Positions 13,512 through 27,200 of a stretch of 64,000 nucleotides of DNA are shown piece by piece. The stretch is from assembly GCF_040581485.1 (NCBI RefSeq), contig NC_090132.1, positions 24,811,911 through 24,875,910 on the forward strand, given 5' to 3'. The position numbers were made by a program, and so were the translations under genes. Source of the DNA: Linepithema humile. Lineage: Eukaryota > Arthropoda > Insecta > Hymenoptera > Formicidae. Position 1 is the first letter of the stretch. The number at the start of each line of letters is the position of its first letter. Under the pieces are notes generated by a model, which saw nothing but the letters and a program-made list of their open reading frames with translations, searched no databases and had not been told where the DNA came from.

Positions 13512-15360
13512 AAGACCGGCTGTCCGAGAAGTTTCAATCCTCGATTCATACGTGTGAAATGTGCCGCCTGTCGCATTTCTCCAAGTTTGTTAAATGTTTA
13601 TAATACCGAAACATCCGGTCTTTGGCACATTCTCTAGAACACAATGAAACCTCGAACGCAATGCGATCGCAGAAGGTGAAAGAGGCGTACGATATATGTG
13701 TGTACGTATTGATTCGCTGAGTTCAGTCATCAATATAAACGAATAATAGCGAGTGCATCAAGAGAGAATTAAATGCTTATCATAAATATCAGAGTGTTAT
13801 AAATATTCTATTATATTATATTAAATATATATTAAAGGATTTATAGTGTGGTAATTCGATTAAATAAATTAATAGCAATAACCAGTGTGTTATCGCCACA
13901 AGAAGAATATATTTTATCGACTATATATCGTTTGATTAAATTATACACATCGATTCTGTCACTTTTCTCAAACATCACAGACATGTTTTATTTACTTCGC
14001 AGAACCTTCGCCGTTATTCACTAAGCGAATCACGTAACAGCCGCTCTGTCGCGCGTAATTGTACCGCCGCGAGATTACGTGTGTGCCAGGTTTCAATGGA
14101 AGCGACATCGGAAGAATTGACTGAACGGATAGGCGATAGTCCAAAAGTGCCGGGGCGGTGTACTACGACGAAATGTCGATAGCAGTGCGCGCCGGCGAAG
14201 CGATTGGAAGAGAGAAAGAGTGAGATGCGGAGGATGAGAAACGGCGAGAGGGATGGCTGGGATATCCTCGCGGACGGGGAGGGTTAGCTTTATCGCGACA
14301 CTCGAATCGGAGAGACGAGGCAGTTTGTTGCGCGCGCGCGCGAATTTACTGCCGAGGTCCCGTTGACTGACTAGCGTCACAGTCGCGCGAGATGATATCT
14401 TCCTATTGTCGGACGTGTCCACCTCGATAGAACGAGACCAACGTGGGGACCGTACGATCCAGCATCAGCGAGAGATCGACTGTCGTAACGGACAGACGGA
14501 TCGACCGACCTTCCTCCTCGTTAAGTCCACCTCCGATTTATCTCGCGTTTGCTCTTTTTCCCCTTCCCTCTTCTTCTTATTCTACTTTCCCGATACGCAT
14601 GCTCATGAATACGTTTAAATGTCGCTCTTTTCCAATCCGTCCGCCCGCACCACCCCCCCTCCCCCCGGTTTTGTATGAATCGCGACGGTGCGCCGCGTTT
14701 ACTGTTAAATAAGTCGCTTTCGTGCATTTATCTTCGTACGACACGGTAGTGCACCATGACGTTTACTTAGCGCGATAAATCGGTCGGTATTAACCTTTAA
14801 CTCTGTGGCGAGCGAGCGGTATAGCAAATGATACGTTAGTGAACGACATTGTACAAATGTACCGTGATGCATTTTGTATTGGGAAGCATCAAGCGCGCAA
14901 TAAAACGTGATTGCACACATAGCTGTACATTCTATAAACTCCTCCCGCTGTAAATATTAATGAAGCACTGTTTAATAGAATTACCGTCCATCCACATCGT
15001 AAGTTGCGGCAGATTCAACATTTAATGGGCATTCGACATTTATTCTATATTTAAGTTAAAAGCATGTAGATCCGATCGCGAGTCCTTCAGCTTGTCGCGC
15101 GCGGCATTGAAGAACCGTTAGCGATTGACAGGCCGACGCTGTCGATTAATGGTAATGGATACGGAGGTGGAAAAAGCGGACAGACCGGTGACGAAGATGA
15201 CAAGTCGAGATGATCTCCGCTGCCTAGAGATCGGCTCCACTCTGGCGCGCAAGACGAGAAACCAATTCTCGCGCGAGATGGCAGGCGCGCGCCTATCGCT
15301 CTTTTCGGTCGTTAAGTCTACTCCCGTCTATCTGCCTCTTTTTGTACGCGCGCCCCTCCT

Positions 15361-15377
15361 CCCCCCCCCCCCCCCCC
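15361..15377. repeat. Poly(C) tract, 17 C
   Basis: Run of 17 C followed by TCCCCCC, embedded in a pyrimidine-rich stretch (about 15340-15385). The complementary G-rich strand could form G-quadruplex structures; that is inference. Such tracts are prone to sequencing length error. Confidence 0.85.
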
Positions 15378-16026
15378 TCCCCCCATGCGGGGCCACACAT
15401 CCTTTTCACTTCTGAAACCGCCCCGCCGAGAAAACTTTCTTCTATATCTTCGAACTTTACGTCGATTTAGAAAAAAACTTGAAAGAATTTCCGAGATAAC
15501 GGAATATCGTCAGGTATGCACGTATTCGCGGTGTAATATACGACGGTGCGCGATGTATGGTGTCTATAACAAAGCGTCTGGAAGCGGGATCCAAACAAGA
15601 TTCGATCGTATCAGGCTTTTCATTCTCAGGACAAATGCAAACGCCAACTTGAAAACACTTTTAACCTCACGAAATGACAGCAAAAAAATAATACTGAAAA
15701 ATCCGCTAACGAAGAGCGGTCCTCGCGCGGTCAGCGTTCAAGTGGCGCTCGAGCAGGAATTTTAATTCGCACGCGAGCGCGTCCCTATGCCGGATGATAT
15801 CACTTAAAGTCACGACTCGTGATTCGGCTGCACCCGTACATTCGCATCGCGAATGATGGATCGCCTCACCGTGAGTGACAGAATGGTGTCCGCGGGAGAA
15901 TCAGGTGTCAAGGCTCGGGTTTATTTATGCGCGCAGATCCGAGAGGCGCCCTCGCTCGCCGCAGTGGTGAAGGATTCGCGCCTACCAGGTGTGTATGGCC
16001 ACAAATGTTTGCGCGCGCGCGCACGC

Positions 16027-16045
16027 GTGTGTGTGTGTGTGTGTG
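16027..16045. repeat. (GT)9 microsatellite with flanking CG/CA alternation
   Basis: GT repeat directly preceded by alternating CG/CA dinucleotides (about 16009-16026). The whole 35-bp purine-pyrimidine alternation is of the kind that can adopt left-handed DNA. Confidence 0.85.
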
Positions 16046-19000
16046 CGTTATCGCGCGCGCTCGTATACACCTCTGGCCTTTCATCTCGCTACGAATGCAT
16101 CGCGCTTTCGTATTAAAGCCATTCGGCAAACAGATCAAGTCGCTTTTACCGCAAACGCGCGAAACTTTCTACTACACTCCTCGACACTAATCTCCGTGTA
16201 CTAACGACATTATGGAATAAGAATTTGTAGAAATCGCGTCTTATGCGATTTCATCGCTTTTCGCTCCACTTTCGTCCAACAAATCTCTTCCGTTACAGAA
16301 TGTACTTGTACCTCGTGAAAAGAATTAATAATGCAGTAATGAATCTTCCTCGACGTGTTCATTCGTCGTTCCATGATATGCAGGCGAATCAATTTGCATA
16401 CACTACAATACAAGCGCATGAGAATACCGTTCCCTTTGATGCCTCAACAATTGCGTTTTAATCGGACAAGACGAAGCGGGAGAGGACGTCGGCATTTTCT
16501 CGGTTACGCACGCGCGCGCACGTACGTTCACGCACGTACACACATCCTCATCCTCGAAAGCGATGCATGGATTGCCCGTCAACGAGCGCGATAATCAGGT
16601 TTTAAGCTCCCAGTCTAATTAGTAGTTAAGCCCTTATAGCGCTATGGCATTAACAGAGCCGTGCATGCGCAAAATCCTTTCTCGAATCTGAATCTCGTTA
16701 CGCTTCGGGCATTCGTTAACAGATAATATTCTTCCGGCGTTTATGCCGACAATTCGCTTGTTAAGTCCGAACTCGTACACTTCTATTCGGCGCCGCGTTT
16801 AGCCATAAACGTAGTAGCCCGATTCGCAATTGTATTTGTCTAACACGGAAGTCGGAATTTGTAGTCAGTGTAAACACAACGATAGAAATGGAATAGGTGC
16901 ATTTATGTATATAGCGAATTGGATGTAATGCGGTGTAAATGTACAAGTGAATGTAACAAGCTTTGTGCCCCGTTAAATGATAGACGACATGTACATTACG
17001 CGCGCGCATTATCGATAAAAATGCTTTCATCAAACATTGAGATGGTAGATTTTTTGTCGATATTAATCACTTCGAAAAATTCTCCACTCGCAGCAATAGA
17101 ATAATGCAAAATACAGTCTACGAAAAACCACTTCCGTGACCTAATTACCGCTTCGGCAAACTTCGCTATACTTATTGTTAGCGTTTCATTTCCATGAAAA
17201 TTAATCTTAATTTCGCCAGATCTAGTTTGCAATTATCAATTAATTGTTGAATAAATTATTATGTTTCAATACCGCCCAAAGTTTTCGATCGAACACGTTC
17301 GCCATTTTTATCCATTTGTCTATATATAATATAAAATAATAATGATCTGCTTTTCTAGAAATGTAAATATTTTACGCCACAAAATAATTGCAGCCTCTGA
17401 TTTGTGCCAGGAAATGCATCCAAAGATTGACCTTTCATTTCAGATATAAAAAACTCGGCTAAATAGTGCACCTCGTTCATTTATTCGTTCATTACCAGCT
17501 CCGGCCATCAATTAAGAATTTAATAAACGCCAAGCCGGTCCGCAAGGAATAATCAAATATTTTAATGAACCGGAAATGCACCAACTTTCATTTCACGCTG
17601 ATCCCGCTCGGACGGCTGTAAAGTGTAAATTAACTGAATACAAACATAACGAGCGAGAGATTGAAAAGTTGCGCGTTTATTTACAACACATCCGCGTTCC
17701 GAAACAAGAAGATGCTTTCAGTAAGAGCGTTAAAGCTAATATAAATTACGTATAAATGTAATTAAAACACATTTAAGTTTATGTTAGCACTATATGATAA
17801 ATTAATCACTGATAAAAGATCAAATCTCAAATGATAAAATTTTCACTCTTTGATTATTTTTTTGCATCTCATAAAATGTACATAAACCATTCATAAAATA
17901 TTAATAAATAATTCTCATTTATCTTGCGGCTAAAAAATTACAAGAGAAATATAATATATTTTCAATACTTCGAAAAGATGCATATCGCATACGAGCACGG
18001 ACAAAACAAACGATTCTGCCAGTCGAACCGCAATAATTAAGTTTAAACACGCGTCGTCGAAAGAAATGAAGAATAAGAACAACGATGTCGCATAGTTGGC
18101 TCTTAGCAGTCACATTCCGTCACCCGCATTCCGCAAACGCGATGGCATAATGGCAAGTTTCCTTGTGTAGCGTTCGCCGAGGGAACACAACCGATAGATT
18201 GCAGCGTGCGTCGTCGTGCGGAGCATGTTTGAAGAGCCGCCGGCGTTTCACTTTCGTTTCCTTTTCACCGCGATCGACAAGCGCGATTCTAATGCCGTGC
18301 GACGCATGCGGTTCTTTGATTAAGACCACAGGTGTTAACGGTCGCGGTACGCGGAATGCACACGCGCCGAACGAATCCTAAACGGGATTTCACAGGCAGG
18401 CGCGGCGAATATCTACATCTACGTGCGCGATCGACCGATGAATACGCGGGGAAGCACATTACACGCACATGAGTGAATCCACGATATGCAAATTTCGATA
18501 AATAAACATAAAAAGCGTGAAGCGATATGAGTTAACATGTAATGTACGCAAATTAGTTGAGCTCCCAATTCCACACAATTTGTAAACAGAGCTAATTGAG
18601 CCATGCGTAACACACGATCATATTGTTGACAATAAATAACAGAGGTCCAAATGCGAGATTAAAACTTCATTTGCTTAACCGTCATTTAGTCCGCAGCAAT
18701 TTACGAACTAATCAATTTTGTTTACCGTAAACGAGATCATTTTTATAGACGCAAGTTTTGCTCTTGCCGTCACACATTGTTTATTGAATCGCCAATGACC
18801 AATTGCTCTTACGAAAGTGTCCGTCCGCGGTATAAACTTTTATTCTCAAATAGCGTGTTGCGTCCCGTTTCGAAACATTATGAATTTCAACAAGATGCAA
18901 ATGAAAGTTGAAGCAGTGCGGAGAAGACTTATGATATAATAGATCTACATCTCCGGGCGCTTATTGCATTGCTTCTTGTCGCACCTTCGTAAAGAGCGCA

Positions 19001-20340
19001 ATGTAAAGAATAGAGATTATTATAGATCCACATCATTGTCAGCGGCAGTAGTATTATGTAACAAATGTCAGAGACATAAGCCTAGCGCTACATCGATCTG
19101 GAGACAAACAGCTCATATAATCTCGAGAGCTCAACCGCGGCTCTATTCAGACAGGACGTGGCCCGCAAATTACGAGACTGATTCGAGCTCGGCCGGACGG
19201 TTTTATTGCCCCGAGTATTATTGCCTCGTCGGCAGCGCCGACCGAACGTATACTATCCAACTGCATGCCATCAGTTCGAGTAGAAAAAAAAAAGAAAGAG
19301 AAAGGAAAAAAACGCTCGCGACTATTCCTTTGCGCGCCTTGACATCACAAAACTTTTCGCATTTCCGACGATCTTTTATCTTCCGCCGACTGCTCGCAAT
19401 AAAACCGTGATTCGTCGATCATGTATGCTTTCCTATGTGTGTTCGCTTCCAAAGTTTTCTGAAAAGTCACGAATATATTCCAGAAGCCTCGTGGCGTTGT
19501 GCGCGCGCGAGTGTCCGCGGTGAACTTTGGAGATAGAGATTAAAAGTCGTAAAATCGTATGAATCGTCCGTTAAAGCGAGCCCCGGCCACTAACGATCCG
19601 GCAGTACACACGACGAGTAACCGCACTGTTGCGTACACACGTTGCGCACGTACGTTGTGTTGTAGAAATTTAACCCTCTACTACTGGCGTAGTGATGTAA
19701 ACCAGGCGTAGCCAACCGCGAGCGAGAACTAGTCGACCGATCGATCGCTAAGCGATTCGCAATTGGCCTCTTTACGGAAGGATTGATCATTGAAATGTCA
19801 GCAAGTGCTTTTACAAGACGTACGTAGCAACCTCTATTCCTTCGATTTAATCGTAAGGATGCCTGAGAAATAGATCTTTACATAACTTGTGCACGGGAAA
19901 GCTCCAATATTTACTAATGTTATAAATTTGTAAAAATGATAATCTTAATTTGTACAAAATATGTACAAGTTCTAAATTTATGTCTGAATGTTTAAAAACT
20001 GCGGTTAAACAAGACTTTCGTTCGAAATACCTCACCCAGTTACTTCACAGGGTAAATATCCTTTGAAAACGCCCGCAGCTTAAAATAAAAGCGTGTACAT
20101 ATTTAAAGGAGATTCCTATCGAAGTTTCGCTCGCGCTGCTCTGCGGTCGCAAGGCGAGCAAAGTCGGTTGTTGTTTAAGTCATGCACCGACGCGACGGTG
20201 CAAACTATCGCGGTAACATATCCCACATTTATGTACTCGTAAAAGACTGCGAAACGCGATTTGCGCGGCACGCTACGGTAGCGGCGGCTTACGTGAGCGC
20301 GAACGTCAGTCGCGACGCCTTAGCGTCGACGATGCAACGC

Positions 20341-20366
20341 CAGCAGCAGCAGCAGCAAGCAGCAGC
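20341..20366. repeat. CAG trinucleotide repeat
   Basis: Five CAG units, then AAG-CAGCAGC. In the plus-strand open frame 20182-20379 the array encodes a polyglutamine/alanine run, but the frame has no other protein-like features and stops soon after. Polyglutamine is common in insect regulatory proteins, so a coding exon cannot be excluded; I treat it as a simple repeat. Confidence 0.8.
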
Positions 20367-23300
20367 GGGCGTTCGCTAACAAGCAGGTCAGATTTAATGG
20401 TCGCGCCTGCTGACGTACGTTTAAACGCGCATTAAATGCGATCACGTGACACACACGCTGGTAGAACTGTATGATTTTCGCAGACGACAGACTTCTGCGG
20501 TACCAGATGCCCGAGCGAGTATTAAATGCAACCGGCTCGGTAGCATCTTCATCCGATCATATCATCCGATGACACGGATTCGAAATTAGAAGCATCTGTG
20601 AATTTATCATTCCAGCAGGAAGCAACATTGTTAGCTGCGCAACTCAAGGAGAAACTTAATCCGATTTGTTACAGCTTCTTTCGGAATGAAGATTCGAAGA
20701 TTATTATTAAGCGTTCCGCCTTTGTAACTGTTAATATTAAATAATTTATAATTAAAGCCCGAAATTTCAGATATTTTTATGCTATTAAAATCTGATCCAC
20801 CAAAAATCTTCAATTTAAATAAATTAAATAAATTTCAACAAGATTAATAGCGTAAACATTATTGATTGACATTATTACCTGACATTTTATTTTGACTTGT
20901 CTAATTAAACGGCAATTAAATTAATTACGGAATATTGCTTAAATATATTTCGTAGTCTTTTATAAGTGCACAAATGATAAAAGTTCTGTGAAAAATATTT
21001 AAAAAATAAATCAATCTCTTATTAAAAATTAATTATAAATCAAATATACCGAATAATACCGTAAAACAATTCCGTAAAACGATTCCGTTTATTAAGAATT
21101 TCGTGAATCAAGAATAAAAATTTCAAATGATGATGCAATATCGATAATATTGACTTCGAATAGAAGCGTTTGATCCATTTGGAACGTGTCTTTCCAGATT
21201 TCATAATGCAATCATATATTCCCATCGCGAACAGGGGGGGAATCCTAAATCTACGTAACCGCAGAGCCGATAATGAAGAGTACGGCGTCGCGAGAATTTA
21301 AAAGCGTGCGCGCGTGACAGGAGCGAGCGAGCATTTAAATGCACCGTGCATGTGATACGCGGGAAAGAGTTACATAACACGCGCGCACCGTGCGTTCCGT
21401 CAGCTCGAATCTGTAACAGCGCGCCGACGATTTTTATGGCCGCTTAATTAAGAGATACGCGCCGCCGCTCTTCGACGATTTAACGCTGATTGAGTTACTC
21501 AATCGCACGCGGTTCCCCTGCACGCCGACGTCTCTCGTTTACCACACTCGCTCGGAAACCGACTCGAGAAACTCAGCCATTTTTCGTGGCCTTTCAAAGC
21601 ACAATAACCGCGCCGATGTCACAAATTCCCCGCGGAATTGCAAATGCGACTGCGATTGGCTGAACGGCACTTTTAAACGCAACTGACGTTTAAAATATCG
21701 GAAATAGATTTCGCCGATAAGCGAGCGAGACAGAGCAATACGAAAAAAAAAATTTTTTTAAAGAATTATTATTCACTTTTCGCGATCTCTTGCTGCAATT
21801 GTACATTAATAAGAAAAATAATTACATGACAAAAGTAAATAATAATTGAATACATTTGTATAAATTCTGATGACACTTATGTTACTCAACGTCTAATAAT
21901 ACAACCCAGTTACATAAGTCTAAGATTTTTCAAATGTTAAATCGTTAATTTTTTAGATCTTTCATTAGATAACATGGAATGTGATAATTGCCTTTTTGTC
22001 AAAAACAGTACTAAAACTACAAAATTATTTTTACAAATTGTATTTCTATTATATTCACGCCGATCAATAATGATACATCAGCATTCTTGCATTATCTATT
22101 TTAAATATAATTGCACACTTCACGATCATCAGTTGGATTTAAATAGCACTTCTGGTTATATTTCAACTCAAGGCGGTGCAACCGGATTTGAATATGTAAA
22201 ACATCGTCGCGTTTGCAACCAGTCATTAAAACGTCGTGTCGACTGATGTAAACGAGTTTGAAACGCTTCACAACTATTGCTTGTAAAATTTTTAAGATAT
22301 TTAAACAGTCATCTGTGCCTCGCAAAAGCATATAATATGTGAAATATATATATGTGCACTTCAACTGACCGAGTGGCGACTGAATATATCCACTCATCAA
22401 TTTTAACAAAAATCCATTTTGAAGCCTGCATAATTTACATGAAAAACAGTATTATTCATAAAGCTAAAAGTATTTTTCTGAATATTAAAGTACAATTATT
22501 TTATCAGTCTAAAAAATATCTACAAAATATTTTTAAGTTAAAAATAGTTGCACGATATATAAATACAAGATGAGAGCGACAGAGCATAACCGTAGTTGGA
22601 AAAATGTTTATAACATCGCACATAGATGTGCAACAGTAATTTTGAATCAATTACACACATTATCGTGTTATCAGAGTTGCGTCACCATGTTTTATGCACA
22701 CGTTGTAAATGTTTGATGGCACTGTGCTTTATTTCGCAGCACAAACGGAGAAACTCGAAACCGCGACAATTAAACGGCCTCGCGAACATAATGCAACAGC
22801 ATGCACTCCAGTACACCGAAACTTCATACTAATGCTGTGCCTGACACTCGAAGCTATTAAGATACCGAGTTCAACCAAGATTCGCCATTGTATAAACGCA
22901 ACGCGCATTAATCCGATTCGCGCTTATCCGCTAATTACCGTATCATACTTGACAATAAGAGCGCCTGCCAACTTGGATATACGATCATAACTCCAACACT
23001 ACCTTCTTGCGCGATAGTGCATTAAGTGTGTCGTACTTGTTGTAGATTAAACAGTACTCGAACCTGTAGCGTAGTAATTAATCATATTTATATCATACTC
23101 AATTGAAATGCATTGTAAACATAATTTTATTGTAGATGTATTGATTGAAAAGTCGCGCAATTGAAGACTTTTGCTGACTTTTTATTGATTCATCTCGACT
23201 ATTCGGTTCAAATTTCAAATATGTATTTACACGAAGCTGATTTCATTATTTAAAATTAGCATTGATATTGTTAGTAAAATCTAATCATTTAAATATCATT

Positions 23301-24115
23301 AAGCTAAAGACAACTTCGATAAAGCGAATTCTGGCGACTAGAAAGAGAAATGTGAGCAGAAATAAAAATATTCCAGTGTAATCACATACAAAATTTTTCC
23401 TCGACATTTTTTCCGCACATTTGTGAAATAATGTGAAACACTTTTATCGAATATCTCATCAACAAAGTTATCGCGACGACATAAATCGCGCAAATGTAAA
23501 AAAAACGCAGAACTGCAAGTCTTGCTGCAACAAGAGAAATCAACAAAAGCGCAAATAACAATGAGATTGGTGCTTCAAAAAATTTCACGACTTTTTTCTC
23601 GCGCCACGCGAAGAGCTCGGAAATTACGCGGGCGGTAAAATCTATCGCGGAACAGCGCCGATCGAACTTTTCTCCTTACGCGATTTTACACGATTTCTCA
23701 TGAGCTACGTCCGTCCTCTTTGCCGGGGCGGCGTATTCTTCACTCGAGAAAGTTTCAGCGTTTCTCGAGCAGCGGATCGACTTGGCACGTTTCTACAGGC
23801 AGCAGCCGCCCACCACCATCACCCGTGTCCATTCTTCTTTTCCCCATCGATTCCACCCCCCGTCGCGATATCCTTTTATTCTCATCGTAAATTGATTCAC
23901 GGCCCCGACGCGGACTATCCGTATCCGAATGCGCCATGAAAGTTTCGCCATAGTTGAATTATGATACATACACGTAAGTCGGCGGTTACGATTCCGAATT
24001 CTCTTCCTCCACGTGCAGTTCCCAGCTACGAATACGTCTATGAATAAATGACGCGATTGCCGCTTCCTACGTTGACACGTCTTTTTAACAACGCGCACAG
24101 TGACATAGATAATGG
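20367..24115. other. AT-rich gene-free region
   Basis: Mostly AT-rich DNA between about 20580 and 21230 and between 21720 and 23600, with a CpG-rich interval at 21290-21690 and another at 23590-23930. No exon is supported apart from a low-confidence hydrophobic open frame at 23588-23382 that is listed separately. Confidence 0.5.
23382..23588 (-). CDS. Unassigned hydrophobic open frame (possible signal-anchor peptide)
   Basis: This 68-codon minus-strand frame begins MKFFEAPISLLFALLLISLV and continues with a second hydrophobic stretch (FFYICAIYVVAITLL), ending in a short polar tail with two cysteines (QMCGKNVEEKFCM). The start and first hydrophobic segment resemble a secretory signal or signal anchor, and the second segment resembles a membrane helix. 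A GTATGT donor-like sequence overlaps the last codons, so it could be a first exon. Against this, the DNA is AT-rich, where T-rich codons give hydrophobic residues by chance, and no promoter is visible. I do not recognise a family. Confidence 0.15.
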   Translation of the reverse strand: MKFFEAPISLLFALLLISLVAARLAVLRFFYICAIYVVAITLLMRYSIKVFHIISQMCGKNVEEKFCM

Positions 24116-24205
24116 CGTTTTATTTACATAAGAAAGACGTTTTTTTCCACGTTTTTTTCCACGTATGTACATACGTGGAAAAAAAATGACGCGTGAAATA
24201 AAACG
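24116..24205. repeat. 90-bp imperfect palindrome with 34-bp perfect core
   Basis: The core 24152-24185 is a perfect inverted repeat centred on ATGT|ACAT, with arms TTTTTTTCCACGTATGT and its complement. The outer arms CGTTTTATTT (24116-24125) and AAATAAAACG (24196-24205) pair as well. A direct copy of GTTTTTTTCCAC sits immediately left of the core. It would fold into a long hairpin. It could be a foldback remnant, a MITE relic or a cruciform-forming site; no target-site duplication is evident. Confidence 0.85.
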
Positions 24206-27200
24206 GCGTTCCTGGAATACTGAAGTCCACGGCCATTATTAAACTGTGATAGTGAAGCCTTCGCGACGTATAGACTCTCGGGCGAGTAATTTCAGCGAAG
24301 TAGCGCCGCGTTCATAAATTCGAACTTATCCTTGGCGAGGTTCGGCATTCGCCGGGCGGGAAAGATAATCCCGCAAAAGCATTTAACATTCGCGAGATTT
24401 TCGCGCTTGATAACAACACACTACCGTAACTACCAGACATATTTACCGGCACCACGATGTATTTAAGTTCTCGATACGCCAAGATGCTGCGCGCGTTTTG
24501 CGCCTTGCAATTTACATGCTATTCTGGCGTTTATGCATACATTATCGCGGATTATTCTCGCGTTTCGTTACGTTGTTTCAACGTATTTCATGCGCCAAGC
24601 GTTACTTTTGCGCGTTTATATATATATATATACATCTAATGAAGAGTCCAATAAGAACAGAAGAGAAAAGCGGGGTAAACAAGAGCGATGCCTCTTCGGA
24701 CTCGACGCTCGTTGAAATATTTCATTAGCAGAGGATTTGCAAGATCGCAGTAAATTTACACGATTTATTCTTGACCCGCGGATGGTTCGTTTGAAATAAA
24801 GAAAATCGCAGGAAAGATATTTTCCGGAACGATGAAAAAGCAGTAGCACCACGGTATAATATCGCATTTTCGTTCATTTCGAACGATTCATCGCGGTTGA
24901 AACACGCGATAACTCTTTCGTGACAATCAAGTTGCGAGAGCCGAGCAAATCCCGGTGAGCTCGCCGCTTCTGACCGACGAGAACGCGATCGTACAAGTGC
25001 GCTTAATTTGACATATCGAGGAGCGAAACGTCGGTGTGCGCCGGGAGCATTCCATCGCGACTGCTGCGCTGTTTATAACGCAGAGGATCTCTCGAGATTT
25101 GAAGTGTCCCCCGATTAAACTCCAAGCGTCTCAGCATTTCCTGGCGGATCTCCCGTTTCCATCTCGCGGGCTTCTGCGAACGAAAGCGAAATCCGAGAGC
25201 GCCCGCTCGCTCGTCGTTATCGGCGCTCGCGCGCATTGTATAATACGTCACCGTACACCGAGGACTTTGTTCCCGTTCTACGAGGTACGTACACGTCAGC
25301 TTCGCTTCCAGGGACGAGCGCGGGAGGTGGACGGCTAACAGACCGAAGACGTACCGGACCGGAATCGCGGAACAAAAGAAATGCAGGAGTCAGTACTAGT
25401 ATTAGCATGTTAATTCCATTGTACACTCCGCGAAAAACGACGCCGACACAAGACCCAGCGAATACCGAAGACAAGACGGAATGCAAATCGCGAGATATAA
25501 ATATTATACATGGCACGAATCGTTAAACAAAAAATGTGATCGGTTATAAGCGTTGCGATGAAATATAATACAAGTACAAATGCATGCGAAAATACATGCG
25601 ATATTGCGAAGATCTGAAATTGAACAATAACAAAAATATACGTCGTAAAAATATACGAATCGCATGCAAGTCTCGACATTTATGTTCCTTCGTTTGTACT
25701 TTATATTCTTTTACAGTCGTTTGTTTAAAAAAAATATTAAAATTGAACCACCTGCCCGACCATCCGTTTTTTATCCACATGTACATACACTTGGTATTGA
25801 AAGAGGGCAAAAAAAATAAACGAAATGTATCTCGCTTATCCGGGCAGACCTTGGCCGTATTTAACGAGTCGAGGAGCTAACGTAGTTCTCTCGACAGAAA
25901 CTTTCCTTTTAAGCAAATGTAGAAAGGCGTCGTGCTCTCGCGCCTCAAAGAGCAGCGAAATAACGCTCGACAGCGAGAAACGCGCTTGCCAAAAGGCACT
26001 TTTTAGTGCCCTGCTTCTCTTTTTTTTTCTTGCATTTTTTTGCCCTCTTCGCTTCGAAAACCAGTCATCGATGCATTCGATGCCGAAGTCGACGCGCGCT
26101 CGACACCAGATATATATACATGCGCCCGTATACAAGTAACAAGACGAAAGCGAGAGAGAGGAAGCTTCGCATGCTTCGCGCTGTTAATTAGCGATATACT
26201 CGCACGGTATTCCGTTTCGTACTTCGAAGTGCTCCGTACGGTCCTTCCTTGCGCTCAAAGGGCGAACCAGTCGATCGTGATTGCCGTTCGTTTTTCTTTT
26301 TTTTTCTCCCTTCCCCCCTCGTCTCCCTTTCTTTCCCGTCCTATCGAATTGCTCGACAGCGCGCAACGCGAGAAGGTAATATCGTGAGGAAGGAGAAAAG
26401 ACAAGCGCGAATTAATGGATTTTGTAAGACTGCCGTTAAGCTTCTTTTTTGCGCCGCGCGGGTAACTTTCACGTGTAACAAAAAATGTACTGGCTGTTGC
26501 CCAAGCGAAAAAAAAATGGACGCCATGTCGAAAGCCGAAAAAAAGAGCCGAGTATGTACAGCACTCGTTACAATTGTGTTTTGTTCGGATCATCGTGACC
26601 CATTTTGTCCGGTTCGATAGTTACGAAATGGCATCGTATAACGAGAGAAATTCTCTCTTCGCATGATCATTACGCAGAGTGAGCTGGTGACTCTTGTTGT
26701 CCGACATATTTCTGCTTATTGTCAAAGTACTTTAAAAAGCTTTTTTTCACAGTTCTATGTGTCCTATTCGATCATTTATTTTTTTTATATATATTTTTTT
26801 TCAGGATTAGCTTGCAAGAGAGTTATTCTTTTTACTCAATACTTTTTACTGCATTTTTCTTTAAAAATGTTATTGTGCTATAATTAAATATAATTCGTTT
26901 GTCTAGCTATATTTTTCGACTAAACAAAGCTAATTTAATTTTTCTAGTGTAACTCTCTTCTAAATGATTGAATAAACTGTAAATCCGCCTTAATTTGATA
27001 AAAGTAAAATCGAAATCAACCGCGTAATCAATAAAGTTGAGAATGTACGGCATTTTTTCAGCTACGTTCCGCTGTATCATCGGGGAAGTTGTGCTCGTAA
27101 AGCTATGTTATGGCGAGTGTAACTGACATAATCACGAACCGAGCAGAGCGTGCAAGTAATACTGATTATACAACGTACTTGCACGTAGGATGAAGATATG

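Larger units (their letters stand above)
12488..20340. other. Gene-free region with CpG islands and microsatellites
   Basis: No gene is supported. CpG-rich islands lie at about 13020-13480, 14090-14700, 15100-15420 and 15850-16130 and hold many overlapping open frames on both strands; none has a recognisable domain. A TCAGTC initiator-like motif at about 13730 has a TATATG about 33 bases upstream, but no coding start follows within a convincing distance. A 17-base C run lies at 15361-15377. The interval 17230-17950 is plain AT-rich DNA. Confidence 0.5.
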
